Origin: Aquariibacter albus
GTDB taxonomy: Bacteria; Pseudomonadota; Gammaproteobacteria; Burkholderiales; Burkholderiaceae_C
DNA length: 64,000 nt
Assembly (NCBI RefSeq): GCF_014145335.1
Contig: NZ_JACIVI010000003.1
Span: 293,575-357,574 of the forward strand
Reading direction: 5' to 3'
A program made the translations under genes and the position numbers. The notes beneath the pieces are model-generated. The model was given only the letters and a program-made list of their open reading frames with translations, did not search any database and had not been told where the DNA came from. Shown here piece by piece: positions 20,588-30,276 of this stretch. The stretch's first letter is position 1. Each line of letters starts with the position of its first letter.

Positions 20588-21801
20588 GCGCCGCATCGTC
20601 TGGCCGCGCCGGCCTGCGGCGCATGGGATGGCGCGCGGGCGCGGCCGGTCTCGTTCCGGCGCTGGGCTTGCTGCTGGCCGCCTGCCGTCCCGCGCCCCCG
20701 GCCGAGGCCCCGCCCGCGGCCGCCTCGGCCCCGCCCGCGGCCGTGCTGCGTCTGCAACCCGGCGACTGGGTCGAGGCCCGGCCGCGCGAGCTGGTCCGCA
20801 GCCTCGACGTGGCCGGGCCGCTGCAGGCCGTCGACACCGCGCTGGTCAAGGCCCGGCTGGCCGGTGAGCTGCTGCGCCTGGAGGTGCGCGAGGGCGACGC
20901 CGTGCGTGCCGGCCAGGTGATCGGCCGCATCGACGACCGCGACAGCCGCCTGCGCCTGCGCCAGGCCGAGGAGCAGGCCGGCCAGGCCGCCGCGCAGCTG
21001 CAGATCGCCGAGACCACGCTGGAGAGCAATCGCGCGCTGGTCGGCCAGGGCTTCATCTCGCGCAATGCGCTCGACACCTCGGTGGCCAACGCGGCGGCGG
21101 CCCGTGCCGCGCTGCAGGCCGCCCGTGCCGCCGCCGACCTGGCCCGCCGCCAGCTGGAGGATGCGGTGCTGCGTGCGCCGATCGGCGGCCAGGTCTCGCA
21201 GCGCCTGGCCCAGCCGGGCGAGCGCCTGGCGCTGGACGCGCGGGTGGTCGAGATCGTCGACCTGCGCCGCATCGAGGCCGTGGTCGCCGTGCCGCCACAG
21301 GCCCTGCCCGAGCTGAAGCTGGGCGCGCCGGCCGTGCTGCAGGTCGAGGGCCTGCCGCAGCCGCTGCCGGCCCGGCTGGCCCGGTTGAATCCCTCGGCCG
21401 ACCCGGCCACCCGCTCGGCCGTGGCCTATCTCGCGCTCGCGCCGCATCCGGCGCTGCGCCATGGCCTGTTCGTCAACGGCCGGATCGAGCTGGCCCGCGA
21501 GACGGCCTTCGCGCTGCCGCTGTCGGCGCTGCGCACCGACCGCAGCCCGCCGCGCGTGCTGTGGATCGAGGGCGACCGCGTGGTCGAGGCCCAGGTCAAG
21601 ACTGGCCGCCGCGGCCACGAGGGGGCGGCCGGCGGCGAGCCGCTGGTCGAGATCGTCGAGGGCCTGCCGCCTGCGCCGGTCGGCGCGCCGCTGCGGGTGC
21701 TGGCGGGCAGCGTGGGCGGCGTGCGCGAGGCCACGCCGGTGCGTTTCGAGGCCGCCCCCGCCGCGGCCAGCGCCCCCCAGAACGCCGCCGGAGCCCGCTG
21801 A
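20584..21801 (+). CDS. RND efflux periplasmic adaptor lipoprotein
   Basis: A 405-residue membrane-fusion protein. A basic n-region, hydrophobic core and lipobox LLAAC near residue 34 predict lipidation. The lipoyl domain halves (ALVKARLAGELLRLEVREGD and VLRAPIGGQVSQRLAQPGER) flank an alpha-hairpin. The start is GTG at 20584, overlapping the TetR stop; ATG at 20623 would shorten the signal sequence but still leave the lipobox. It connects the RND pump (starting 2 bp downstream) to an outer-membrane channel, most likely the TolC-type protein encoded after the PIMT-like gene. Confidence 0.9.
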   Translation: MSAASSGRAGLRRMGWRAGAAGLVPALGLLLAACRPAPPAEAPPAAASAPPAAVLRLQPGDWVEARPRELVRSLDVAGPLQAVDTALVKARLAGELLRLEVREGDAVRAGQVIGRIDDRDSRLRLRQAEEQAGQAAAQLQIAETTLESNRALVGQGFISRNALDTSVANAAAARAALQAARAAADLARRQLEDAVLRAPIGGQVSQRLAQPGERLALDARVVEIVDLRRIEAVVAVPPQALPELKLGAPAVLQVEGLPQPLPARLARLNPSADPATRSAVAYLALAPHPALRHGLFVNGRIELARETAFALPLSALRTDRSPPRVLWIEGDRVVEAQVKTGRRGHEGAAGGEPLVEIVEGLPPAPVGAPLRVLAGSVGGVREATPVRFEAAPAAASAPQNAAGAR

Positions 21802-21803
21802 GC

Positions 21804-24800
21804 ATGTGGTTCACCCGCGTCTCCATCGCCAACCCGGTCCTCGCGACCATGGTGATGCTGGCGCTGGTGGTGCTGGGCCTGTTCGGCCTGCAGCGCCTGA
21901 AGGTCGACCAGTTCCCGGACATCGAGTTTCCGGTGGTCGTCGTGCAGATCGCCTACCCCGGCGCCTCGCCCGAGATCGTCGAGTCCGAGGTGACCGAGAA
22001 GGTCGAGGAGGCGGTCAACACCATCGCCGGCATCAATCTGCTGACCTCGCGCTCCTACGAGGGCCAGTCGGTCGTCATCATCCAGTTCAACCTGGACATC
22101 GAGAGCCGCCGCGCGGCCGAGGACGTGCGCGAGAAGGTGGCCGCACTGCGGCCGCGGCTGCGCGACGAGGTGGAGGAACCGCAGGTCACCCGCTTCGACC
22201 CGGCGAGCCGGCCGATCTACACCGTCGCGCTCACCTCGCCCGATGGCCGCCACCCGCCCGTCGCGCTCAGCAGCTACGCCGAGCAGACGCTGAAGAAGCG
22301 GCTCGAGAACGTGCGCGGCGTCGGGGCGGTCAGCCTGGTCGGCGCGGTGCAGCGCGAGGTGAACGTCTACCTGCGGCCCGAGGCCCTGGCCGCCCACGGC
22401 ATCGGCATCGACACCGTGCTGCGCGTGGTCCGCACCGAGAACCGCGACCTGCCGGCCGGCACGGTGCGCTCGGCCACGCAGGAGCGGGTGCTGCAGGTGC
22501 GCGGCCGCCTGGCGCGGCCCGAGGACCTGCGCGAGCTGGTGGTCGGCCAGCAGAACGGCAAGGCGGTGCGCCTGGGCCAGGTGGCCGAGATCGCCGACGG
22601 CCCGCAGGAGCTGGAGACCCTGGCCCTCTACAACGGCCGCCGCACCCTGGCGCTGGAGGTGCTGAAGTCGCAGGGCGAGAACACGGTCGACGTCGTCGAC
22701 GGTCTGGACCGCACGGTGCGCGAGCTGCAGGCCGAACTGCCGCCCGGCATGGCGCTGGAGGTGGTGCGCGACGGCGCGCGGCCGATCCGCGTGGCCGTGA
22801 AGAACGTGCGCCAGACCCTGCTGGAAGGGGCGCTGCTGACGGTCGGCATCGTCTTCCTCTTCCTCAACAGCTGGCGCTCGACGGTCATCACCGGCCTGGC
22901 GCTGCCGATCGCGCTGATCGGCACTTTTGCCTTCATGGCGGTGATGGGCTTCTCGATCAACATGATCACGCTGATGGCCATGAGCCTGAGCGTGGGCCTG
23001 CTGATCGACGATGCCATCGTCGTGCGCGAGAACATCGTCCGCCATGTTCAGATGGGCAAGGCCGCCCGGCCGGCCGCGCTGGACGGCACGGCCGAGATCG
23101 GCCTGGCGGTGCTGGCCACCACGCTGTCGATCGTGGCCGTCTTCCTGCCGGTCGGGCTGATGGGCGGCATCATCGGCAAGTTCTTCCACGAGTTCGGCCT
23201 GACCATCGTCGTGGCGGTGCTGATCTCGATGTTCGTCAGCTTCACGCTCGACCCGATGCTCTCCAGCGTCTGGCATGACCCGTCCATCCACCGCCTGCAC
23301 GGCGAGGCCGCGCCGGCCGGACGCGGTGCCCGCCTGTATGCACAGACCCTGGGCCGCCTGACCGGCTGGATCGACCACGGCCTCGAACGCAGCGCCCACG
23401 GCTATGCCCGGCTGCTCGGCTGGTCGCTGCGGCACCGCCGCCTGACCCTGCTGGCCGCGCTCGGCAGCCTGCTGCTGGCCCTGGGCCTGCTGCCGCGCCT
23501 GGGCACCGAGTTCGTGCCACGTGCCGACTTCGGCGAGACCCAGGTCAGCTTCCACACCCCGCCCGGCACCGCGCTGGCGCTGACCGAGCAGCGCGCCCTG
23601 GCGGTGGAAGCGGCGCTGCGCAGCTTTCCGGAAGTCCGCCAGACCCTGATCACGCTCAACAGCGGCCAGGCCCAGGGCAGCCACCAGGCCACGGTGCTGG
23701 TGCGCCTGGTCGACCGCCACCTGCGCCAGCGCGGTGCGGACCAGCTGGCCGTGCCGATCCGCCGCAAGCTGGCCGAGATCGCCGGCATCACCGTCACCCA
23801 GGTCGGCCTGCTCGACGCCGTCGGCGGCACCAAGCCGATTTCGCTGTCGATCCAGGCCGACGACCTGGCCACGCTGCGCGAGCTCAACGCCCGCCTGCTG
23901 CCGGAGATCGCCCGCATTCCCGGCCTGGTCGATCTCGACAGCAGTCTGAAGGCCGACCGTCCGACCCTGGACCTTGACGTGCACCGCGAGGCCGCCGCCG
24001 ACCTGGGCCTGTCGGTCGGCCAGCTGACCGACATGCTGCGCGGTCTGGTGGCCGGTGAGACCGTCGGCGACTGGCGCGCGCCCGACGGCCAGAGCTACGA
24101 CCTGAAGGTGCGGCTGGCCCCCGAGGCCCGGGATGCCGCACAGGACTTCGCGCGGCTGCAGATCCCGATCGGCCGTGCCGCCGACGGCAGCCCGCGCCTG
24201 CTGCGCCTGGACCAGGTGGCCACGCTGCGCGAGGGGGTCGGCGCCAGCCAGATCAACCGCCGCGACCTCAAGCGCGAGGTCGAGATCACGGCCAATGTCT
24301 CCGGCCGTGCGCTCGGCGAGGTCTCGGCCGACCTGCGCCGGCTGATGGAGTACCAGACCCTGCCGCCCGGCGCACGCTGGCGCTTCGGCGGTGCGACCAA
24401 GGACATGCAGGAGAGCTTCGGCTACGCGATCGGCGCGCTGGTGATGGCGGTGATCTTCATCTACATGATCCTCGCCTCGCAGTTCCGCAGCTTCCTGCAG
24501 CCGCTGGCGCTGATGAGCTCGCTGCCCCTGACCCTGATTGGCGTGGTCGGCGCGCTGATGCTGTTCGGCTCGACGATGAACATGTTCTCCATCATCGGCA
24601 TCGTGATGCTGATGGGCCTGGTCACGAAGAACGCGATCCTGCTGGTCGACTTCGCGAACCGCGCGCGCCGCGGCGAGGTGGCGGCCGACGGCGAGGCCCC
24701 GCGGCCCATGGGCCGGGACGAGGCCCTGCTGCTGGCCGCCCGCGTGCGGCTGCGGCCCATCCTGATGACCACGCTGGCCATGATCTTCGGCATGGTGCCG

Positions 24801-24980
24801 CTGGCCTTCGCGCTCAGCGAGGGGTCGGAGCAGCGCGCGCCGATGGGCCAGGCGGTGATCGGCGGGGTCATCACCTCCTCGCTGCTGACCCTGGTGGTCG
24901 TGCCGGTGGTCTACGTCTACCTCGACCGCCTGGGGGTCTGGGTCGGCCGGCGCCTGGGTGCGCCGGCGCCCGGCGCCTGA
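21804..24980 (+). CDS. RND-family multidrug efflux permease (HAE1-like)
   Basis: A 1058-residue inner-membrane proton antiporter with the duplicated RND architecture of twelve helices and two large periplasmic loops. Helix 4 carries the proton-relay pair Asp402-Asp403 ([14 protein letters not shown]), and helix 10 has Lys942 ([16 protein letters not shown]). The N-terminus [19 protein letters not shown] and [20 protein letters not shown] are typical. Sequence features place it with the drug-exporting HAE1 class rather than the metal exporters. It is translated 2 bp after the adaptor gene. The substrate range is unknown. Confidence 0.95.
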   Translation: MWFTRVSIANPVLATMVMLALVVLGLFGLQRLKVDQFPDIEFPVVVVQIAYPGASPEIVESEVTEKVEEAVNTIAGINLLTSRSYEGQSVVIIQFNLDIESRRAAEDVREKVAALRPRLRDEVEEPQVTRFDPASRPIYTVALTSPDGRHPPVALSSYAEQTLKKRLENVRGVGAVSLVGAVQREVNVYLRPEALAAHGIGIDTVLRVVRTENRDLPAGTVRSATQERVLQVRGRLARPEDLRELVVGQQNGKAVRLGQVAEIADGPQELETLALYNGRRTLALEVLKSQGENTVDVVDGLDRTVRELQAELPPGMALEVVRDGARPIRVAVKNVRQTLLEGALLTVGIVFLFLNSWRSTVITGLALPIALIGTFAFMAVMGFSINMITLMAMSLSVGLLIDDAIVVRENIVRHVQMGKAARPAALDGTAEIGLAVLATTLSIVAVFLPVGLMGGIIGKFFHEFGLTIVVAVLISMFVSFTLDPMLSSVWHDPSIHRLHGEAAPAGRGARLYAQTLGRLTGWIDHGLERSAHGYARLLGWSLRHRRLTLLAALGSLLLALGLLPRLGTEFVPRADFGETQVSFHTPPGTALALTEQRALAVEAALRSFPEVRQTLITLNSGQAQGSHQATVLVRLVDRHLRQRGADQLAVPIRRKLAEIAGITVTQVGLLDAVGGTKPISLSIQADDLATLRELNARLLPEIARIPGLVDLDSSLKADRPTLDLDVHREAAADLGLSVGQLTDMLRGLVAGETVGDWRAPDGQSYDLKVRLAPEARDAAQDFARLQIPIGRAADGSPRLLRLDQVATLREGVGASQINRRDLKREVEITANVSGRALGEVSADLRRLMEYQTLPPGARWRFGGATKDMQESFGYAIGALVMAVIFIYMILASQFRSFLQPLALMSSLPLTLIGVVGALMLFGSTMNMFSIIGIVMLMGLVTKNAILLVDFANRARRGEVAADGEAPRPMGRDEALLLAARVRLRPILMTTLAMIFGMVPLAFALSEGSEQRAPMGQAVIGGVITSSLLTLVVVPVVYVYLDRLGVWVGRRLGAPAPGA

Positions 24981-25057
24981 CCCCTGACCCCCTGCGTCAG
25001 CGCGGCCGAAGAGCCGGCTCCTAGAATCCGCCCTCATTTCGTCTGCCCCTGCCCGCC

Positions 25058-25708
25058 ATGAACGTCGAACACGCCCGCTTCAACATGATCGAGCAGCAGA
25101 TCCGGCCCTGGGATGTGCTGGACAGCTCGGTGCTCGGCCTGCTGGCCGTGGTCAAGCGCGAGGACTTCGTGCCGCGCGAGCACCGCAGCCTGGCCTTCAT
25201 GGACCTCGAGGTGCCGCTGCCCGAAGGGCAGGCCATGCTGGCCCCCAAGGTCGAGGCGCGGCTGCTGCAGGCCCTGGGCCTGGGCAAGCACGAGCGGGTG
25301 CTGGAGATCGGCGCCGGCTCGGGCCACATGGCGGCCCTGCTGGCGCACAAGGCGCAGTCGGTGCTCAGCCTCGAGATCCGTCCTGCGCTGGCCGACCTGG
25401 CCCGGTCCAACCTGCAGCGCGCGGCTGTGCTGAATGCCGAAGTGCGCTGTGCCGACGGCGCGCAGGGCGTGCCGGGCGAGAGCTTCGACGCCATCGTGCT
25501 GTCGGGCTCGGTCGCGGTGCTGCCCGATGCCCTGCTGGCCTCGCTGCGCGTCGGTGGCCGGCTGGTGGCGGTCGTCGGCGACGCGCCGGTGATGCGGGCC
25601 CTGCTGGTCACCCGCCGCGGCCCGGAGGCCTACGACCGCGAGGAGATCTTCGACACCGTCGCCCCGCGCCTGGTGGGCTTCCCGGAACCCTCGGCCTTCC
25701 GCTTCTGA
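25058..25708 (+). CDS. Protein-L-isoaspartate O-methyltransferase-like protein
   Basis: A 216-residue class I SAM methyltransferase of the PIMT family. It has NMIEQQIRPWDVLD at the N-terminus, the SAM motif I VLEIGAGSGHMAALLA, and the SLEIRPALADLA and FDAIVLSGSV segments. PIMT repairs isoaspartyl residues in damaged proteins, but members placed directly before tolC in Burkholderiales are divergent, and true repair activity is not certain. The gene lies 77 bp after the RND pump and 60 bp before the TolC gene; TAGAAT at 25022-25027 may be its own -10. Confidence 0.85.
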   Translation: MNVEHARFNMIEQQIRPWDVLDSSVLGLLAVVKREDFVPREHRSLAFMDLEVPLPEGQAMLAPKVEARLLQALGLGKHERVLEIGAGSGHMAALLAHKAQSVLSLEIRPALADLARSNLQRAAVLNAEVRCADGAQGVPGESFDAIVLSGSVAVLPDALLASLRVGGRLVAVVGDAPVMRALLVTRRGPEAYDREEIFDTVAPRLVGFPEPSAFRF

Positions 25709-25768
25709 ACCCAGCGCCTGCCGCAGCCCGCGGCCGGCGCCCCCTGCCGATCCCAAGGACCCGAGCCG

Positions 25769-27127
25769 ATGCCGATCCCGAAGCCCACGATCCCCGGTGC
25801 GCGCCTGCGCCTGTCCTGCGGCCGGATCGGGATCGGCGGGCTGCTGCTGCTGGGCCTGGCCTCGGCCGCGCCGGCCCAGAGCCTGACGGAGCTGCACGGC
25901 CTCGCGCAGGCCTATGACGCCCGCGTGCAGGCCGCCCGCGCCAGCGCCGAGGCGGCCCGCCACCGCTTCGACCAGGCCAGCGCGCTGCGTCGGCCGACGG
26001 CCGCGCTGTCCGCCTCGATCAACCGCAGCGCGACCGATGCGCCGGGCCGGGACGCCACCATCTACAACACCCGTCCAAGCGCCCAGCTGAGCGCGACCCA
26101 GCCGCTGATCAATCCGGCCAGCACCGTGCAGATCGAGCAGGCCCAGCGCAATGTCGGCCTGGCGCAGACCCAGCTCGAAGAGGCCGAGCAGGACCTGATC
26201 CTGCGGCTCTCGGACGCCTACTTCGCCGTGCTGGCGGCCCAGGACACGCTGAACACGGCGCGTCAGAACGAGGCGGCCATTGCTGAGCAGCTGGCTTCGG
26301 CGCAGCGCAATTTCGAGGTCGGCACGGCGACCATCACCGACACCCGCGAGGCCCAGTCCCGCCGCGACCTGGCCATCGCCCAGCGTCTGGCGGCCGAGAA
26401 CACGCTGCGCACCGCGCAGATCGCGCTGGACCAGCTGGTCGGCCGGGACGGTGTGAGCCCGCGGCCCTTGCAGCAGCCGACCCGGCTGCCGGCCCTGACG
26501 CCCGGCGAAGTGGAGCAGTGGGCGGCGCGCAGCGAGTCGGCGCCATCGGTGCGCCGTGCGCGCCTGGCGCTGGAGGTGGCCGAGCTCGACACCCGCCTGG
26601 CCCGCAGCGGCGAGCAGCCCACACTCGATCTGGTCGGCAGCTACGGCAAGTCGCGCAACACCGGCACCTCGGCCGGCACCTTCGGGGTCGGCACGACCAC
26701 CACGGCCAGCGTGGGCCTGCAGTTCAACTGGCCGGTCTTCACCGGCGGCCGGGTCGGTGCGCGCGTGCGCGAGACCGTCTCGCTGACCGAGCGGGCTCGC
26801 CAGGACCTCGACAACACCCGCCGCACGCTGGCGCAGACCACGCGCCAGGCCTACTTCACCGTGCTGTCCGGCGAAGCGCAGGTGCGTGCGCTGGAAGCGG
26901 CCGAGGCCTCCAGCCGCCTGGCCCTGGAGGCCACGCAGGTGGGCTACCGGGTCGGGGTGCGCGTCAACCTCGACGTGCTGAACGCGCAGACCCAGCTCTA
27001 CACCACGCAGACCAATCTGGCCCGCGCGCGCTACGACCTGCTGCTCGGCCAGCTGCGGCTGCGGCAGGCCGCCGGCACGCTGGCGGCGGCCGATCTCGGC
27101 GAGATCGCCAAAGTCCTCCAGCCCTGA
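25769..27127 (+). CDS. tolC: TolC-family outer-membrane efflux protein
   Basis: A 452-residue outer-membrane channel subunit. A signal peptide ends near residue 36 (SAAPAQS). Two homologous OEP repeats follow, each with long helical hairpins; NFEVGTATITDTREAQSRRD in the first and GYRVGVRVNLDVLNAQTQLY in the second are the paired family motifs. It forms the trimeric exit duct for the upstream RND pump and plausibly for the MacAB-like exporter and type I secretion as well. AAGGA lies upstream of the ATG. Confidence 0.93.
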   Translation: MPIPKPTIPGARLRLSCGRIGIGGLLLLGLASAAPAQSLTELHGLAQAYDARVQAARASAEAARHRFDQASALRRPTAALSASINRSATDAPGRDATIYNTRPSAQLSATQPLINPASTVQIEQAQRNVGLAQTQLEEAEQDLILRLSDAYFAVLAAQDTLNTARQNEAAIAEQLASAQRNFEVGTATITDTREAQSRRDLAIAQRLAAENTLRTAQIALDQLVGRDGVSPRPLQQPTRLPALTPGEVEQWAARSESAPSVRRARLALEVAELDTRLARSGEQPTLDLVGSYGKSRNTGTSAGTFGVGTTTTASVGLQFNWPVFTGGRVGARVRETVSLTERARQDLDNTRRTLAQTTRQAYFTVLSGEAQVRALEAAEASSRLALEATQVGYRVGVRVNLDVLNAQTQLYTTQTNLARARYDLLLGQLRLRQAAGTLAAADLGEIAKVLQP

Positions 27128-27242
27128 GGCGCGCGGCCCGACGGGGGCCGCGGCAGCGGCTGGCTGCGCCAACCGGCTGACCCCTTGCTTGCAGCGCGGA
27201 CCGGCATTAACCCTGCTGGGTCGGCCGGAGCCTGCATGCCAA

Positions 27243-27263
27243 GATATATCACTGATCACTGAT
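27243..27263. promoter_or_regulatory. AT-rich repeat element upstream of fccAB
   Basis: GATATATC (27243-27250) is a palindrome, and two adjacent copies of ATCACTG (27248-27261) overlap it. The block lies 22 bp before the fccA start, where a promoter or operator should be, and is notably AT-rich for this genome. A sulfide-responsive repressor of the ArsR family could bind such a site; that is inference. Confidence 0.45.
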
Positions 27264-27285
27264 TTATCCTGCAGGAGAAGCATCC

Positions 27286-27633
27286 ATGTCCCCCTTCCGT
27301 TCTGCCTGCGCCGGGCGCAGGCTGCTGGCCGGCATCGCCCTGGCTGCCGCCGGCCTGGGTGCTGCGCAGGCCCAGTCGCCCGAGGCCGCGCGCCTGCACC
27401 TGCGCAGCCTGGCGGCCACCTGCGCCAACTGCCACGGCACCGACGGCCATGCCGTGCCAGGTGAATCGATGGTCCACCTCGCCGGTCTCGGCAAGGGCTA
27501 CATCGTCGAGCAGCTGACGGCCTTCCGCGACGGCAAGCGCCCCGCCACCGTCATGCACCAGCTGAGCAAGGGCTACACCGACGCCCAGATCGATGCACTG
27601 GCCGGCTACTTCGCCGCCCAGCAACCCAAGTGA
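27286..27633 (+). CDS. fccA: Class I cytochrome c, subunit of flavocytochrome c sulfide dehydrogenase
   Basis: A 115-residue exported monoheme cytochrome. The signal peptide ends at AAQAQ (residue 30). The heme site is Cys46-Ala-Asn-Cys49-His50, and Met90 (ATVMHQ) is the likely sixth ligand. The pattern CANCHGTDGHAVPG with a C-terminal YTDAQIDALAGYFA matches c4/c553-like sulfide-oxidation cytochromes. AGGAGAAG gives a strong ribosome site. It takes electrons from the flavoprotein encoded immediately downstream. Confidence 0.9.
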   Translation: MSPFRSACAGRRLLAGIALAAAGLGAAQAQSPEAARLHLRSLAATCANCHGTDGHAVPGESMVHLAGLGKGYIVEQLTAFRDGKRPATVMHQLSKGYTDAQIDALAGYFAAQQPK

Positions 27634-27650
27634 GCCGGAGCGTCCTGACC

Positions 27651-28931
27651 ATGCAACGTCGTCGTCTTCTCCAGGGGGCCGCAGCCGGTGGCCTGCTCAC
27701 CGCCCTGATCCCCGGCCTCAGCGGCTGCGCCAGCGTGCCGACCAGCGCACGCGTGGTCGTCATCGGGGGCGGCTATGGTGGCGCCACGGCCGCCAAGTAC
27801 GTGCGCCTGCTGTCCAACCAGGGCCTGGACGTGGTGCTGATCGAGCCGAACGCAGCCTTCGTCAGCTGCCCGATCTCCAACCTCGTCGTGTCCGGCCTGA
27901 AGGGCCTGGACGACCTGACCACCGGCTACGGCGCCCTCGGCAAGAACCATGGTGTGACCGTCGTGCGTGATTACGCCGCCGGCATCGATGCCCAGGCCAA
28001 GACCGTGCGCCTGGCCTCGGGCGGCAGCATCCGCTACGACAAGCTGATCCTCTCGCCCGGCATCGACCTGCAGTTCGACAAGGTCGAGGGCCTGGCCGCC
28101 GCCCAGCAGGCCGGCACCATCCTGCAGGCCTGGAAGGCCGGTCCCGAGACCCTGGCCTTGCGCAAGCAGCTCGAAGCCATGCCCGACGGCGGCACCTACG
28201 CCATCACCGTGCCCGAGGCGCCCTACCGCTGCCCACCCGGCCCTTACGAGCGGGCCAGCATGGTCGCGGCCTATTTCAAGCGCGCCAAGCCCAGGAGCAA
28301 GGTGCTGATCCTCGACGCGAACCAGGACGTGACCTCCAAGGGCCCGCTGTTCAAGAAGGCCTGGAGCGAGCTCTATCCCGGCATGGTCGAGTTCCGCGGC
28401 CAGCACAAGGCCGTGGCCGTCGACGCCAGGACGAACACCGTCAAGTTCGACGTCCAGGACGACGTGAAGGCCGATGTGCTGAACGTGCTGCCGCCGATGC
28501 GCGCCGGCCGGATCGCGGTGGACACCGGCCTGGCCAACAGCAACGGCCGCTGGTGCAGCGTCAACTACCAGACCTTCGAATCGACCGCGGCCAAGGACAT
28601 CCACGTGCTCGGCGACTCGATCCAGATCGCCCCGCTGATGCCCAAGAGCGGCCACATGGCCAACAGCCATGCCAAGGTTGCGGCGGCCGCCGTGGTGGCC
28701 GAGCTTGCGGGCCTCGAGGTGAATCCGGTGCCGATGCTGACCAACACCTGCTACAGCTTCGTCGGCGACAAGGAAGTCATCCACGTGGCCAGCGTGCACC
28801 GCTACGAAGCGGCCGAGAAGACCTTCAAGACGGTCGCCGGTTCGGGTGGCGTGTCGGCCGCGCGCAGCGAGCTGGAAGCCGCCTACGCGATGGGCTGGGC
28901 GCGCAACATCTGGTCGGACATGCTGACCTGA
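27651..28931 (+). CDS. fccB: Flavocytochrome c sulfide dehydrogenase, flavoprotein subunit
   Basis: A 426-residue FAD protein that oxidises sulfide in the periplasm and passes electrons to FccA. It has a twin-arginine signal (MQRRRLLQGAAAGG), a dinucleotide-binding VVVIGGGYGGATAAKYV, and Cys73 in FVSCPISN at the place where FAD is covalently bound in known FccB. Cys194 (YRCPPGPYE) and Cys367 (TNTCYSFVG) match the redox-active disulfide pair. ATG at 27651 is preferred over a GTG at 27630 that overlaps the fccA stop. LSGC (Cys26) after the signal is a lipobox, so the protein may be a Tat-exported lipoprotein. No other sox genes are in the window. Confidence 0.92.
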   Translation: MQRRRLLQGAAAGGLLTALIPGLSGCASVPTSARVVVIGGGYGGATAAKYVRLLSNQGLDVVLIEPNAAFVSCPISNLVVSGLKGLDDLTTGYGALGKNHGVTVVRDYAAGIDAQAKTVRLASGGSIRYDKLILSPGIDLQFDKVEGLAAAQQAGTILQAWKAGPETLALRKQLEAMPDGGTYAITVPEAPYRCPPGPYERASMVAAYFKRAKPRSKVLILDANQDVTSKGPLFKKAWSELYPGMVEFRGQHKAVAVDARTNTVKFDVQDDVKADVLNVLPPMRAGRIAVDTGLANSNGRWCSVNYQTFESTAAKDIHVLGDSIQIAPLMPKSGHMANSHAKVAAAAVVAELAGLEVNPVPMLTNTCYSFVGDKEVIHVASVHRYEAAEKTFKTVAGSGGVSAARSELEAAYAMGWARNIWSDMLT

Positions 28932-28969
28932 CCGATCCCCCCGCCGGGCGCGGGCCGGGAGGCCCGCGC

Positions 28970-29266
28970 TCAGCGCGGCGGCAGGCGCGGCCCGTCCTTC
29001 GGGTCGCGCACCTCGCGAAGCTCCACATCGACGACCTCGCCGGTCTGCGCGGGCCGGCCGAAGCCGCGGCGGAAGGCCGCGCCCGCCCGCTGGCGATGCG
29101 CCGTCCACTGCACGTCCGGCCGGCGCCCGTGCAGCAGGCTCCAGGCGATCACGATCAGCGCGATGCACAGGCCCATCAGCAGCAGGCCCAGGCCGAAGGC
29201 CAGGCCCAGCAGCAGGGCGATCAGGCGCAGGAAGGTTCGGCCCAGGGCCGCAAGCAAGTCGAGCAT
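28970..29266 (-). CDS. Small hypothetical membrane protein
   Basis: A 98-residue protein with a long hydrophobic N-terminal half, about residues 8-44 (LRLIALLLGLAFGLGLLLMG then LCIALIVIAWSLL), enough for one or two helices. A basic, polar C-terminal half follows (RRPDVQWTAHRQRAGAAFRR, ending in an Asp/Glu/Pro tail). I do not recognise a family. It converges on fccB and is divergent from the DUF502 gene. The hydrophobic pattern supports a real gene despite its size. Confidence 0.55.
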   Translation of the reverse strand: MLDLLAALGRTFLRLIALLLGLAFGLGLLLMGLCIALIVIAWSLLHGRRPDVQWTAHRQRAGAAFRRGFGRPAQTGEVVDVELREVRDPKDGPRLPPR

Positions 29267-29366
29267 GGCCCGATTGTCGCGATCTCGCGACCGGCTCGCC
29301 GGGGAGGACGGCTAGAGTCCCGGGAGCCCGTCCTCGCGCGGACCGTCTTCCCAGCGCCCCCCGACC

Positions 29367-30050
29367 GTGAACACCGCCCCCCGCACCCTGCTGCGCCTGC
29401 TCCTGACCGGCCTGATCGCCGCCCTGCCGCTGGCTGCGACCGTGGCCATCTTCGCGTGGGCCTGGCGCCTGCTGGTGGCCTGGGTCGGGCCGCAGAGCGC
29501 GATCGGCCAGGGCCTGATCCGCCTGGGCTTCGGCGCGGGCGAGTCGGAGAAGCTCGGCTACCTGATCGGCGTGAGCCTGGTGCTGCTGGGCCTGCTGGGC
29601 CTGGGCCTGCTCACCGAGGCGGGTCTGCAGCGCGGCCTGCAGCGGGCCGTCGACGCCCTGATGCAGCGCATCCCGCTGGTCCGCAACGTCTACGGCCTGG
29701 TCCAGCGCTTCGTCGGTCTGCTCGCGCAGCGCGAGGGATCGGGCATGGCTTCGATGAGTCCGGTCTGGTGCCACTTCGGCGGGGCCGAGCAGCCCGGCGT
29801 GGCGGTGCTGGGCCTGCTGTCCGCGCCCGAGGCCGTGCTGATTGCCGGCCGGCCGCATCTGGCCGTGCTGCTGCCGACCGCACCGGTGCCCGTCGGCGGG
29901 GGGCTGCTCTATGTGCCGGCGGGCTGGGTCCGCCCGGCCGAGATCGGCATCGATGCGCTCAGCAGCCTCTATGTGTCGATGGGCGTGACCTCGGCCGAAC
30001 ACCTGCCTCGGGCCGCCGCAGCGGATGCTTCGCCGGCTGCGCCGCGATGA
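29367..30050 (+). CDS. DUF502 family membrane protein
   Basis: A 227-residue protein of the DUF502 family, whose function is not established. The N-terminal helix (LLRLLLTGLIAALPLAATVA) and a second one near residues 66-86 are followed by the family motif MQRIPLVRNVYGLVQRFV and a soluble beta-rich part (GVAVLGLLSAPEAVLIAGRP, GLLYVPAGWVRPAEIGIDAL, SLYVSMGVTSAEHLP). The start is GTG at 29367; no better in-frame start precedes the first helix. It stands alone, ahead of cspA. Confidence 0.85.
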   Translation: MNTAPRTLLRLLLTGLIAALPLAATVAIFAWAWRLLVAWVGPQSAIGQGLIRLGFGAGESEKLGYLIGVSLVLLGLLGLGLLTEAGLQRGLQRAVDALMQRIPLVRNVYGLVQRFVGLLAQREGSGMASMSPVWCHFGGAEQPGVAVLGLLSAPEAVLIAGRPHLAVLLPTAPVPVGGGLLYVPAGWVRPAEIGIDALSSLYVSMGVTSAEHLPRAAAADASPAAPR

Positions 30051-30276
30051 GGCGAGCACTGCGCCTGCATCCCGCTACACTGCGGCGCTTGTGGTGATGC
30101 TTCAAGTTCGTGTTCCGTCGAGGTTGTGCTCCATCCGGTGCGGCTGAAATCCAGTCGACATCGTTCCGGTTCGATCCCCTGCGTGACGTTTCTTGCGTGT
30201 CCCTGCAGACGCCAGCTCCCGTGCTGGCGAATGCGCCCCGGCATGTCGCCCGGGCGTTTTCTCTGAAGGAATGTTC
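30051..30276 (+). promoter_or_regulatory. Long leader region of the cold-shock gene
   Basis: About 225 bp without a gene separate DUF502 from cspA. TACACT near 30073 is a possible -10, which would give an untranslated leader of about 195 nt. Long, structured leaders acting as RNA thermosensors are established for cspA-type genes in E. coli. I see no textbook cold-box sequence here, so the parallel is only suggestive. Confidence 0.3.

Noticed and set aside
21426..25037. 1203-codon minus-strand frame opposite the RND pump
   Set aside because: Shadow of the pump gene caused by strong third-position GC; the plus-strand protein has all RND motifs.
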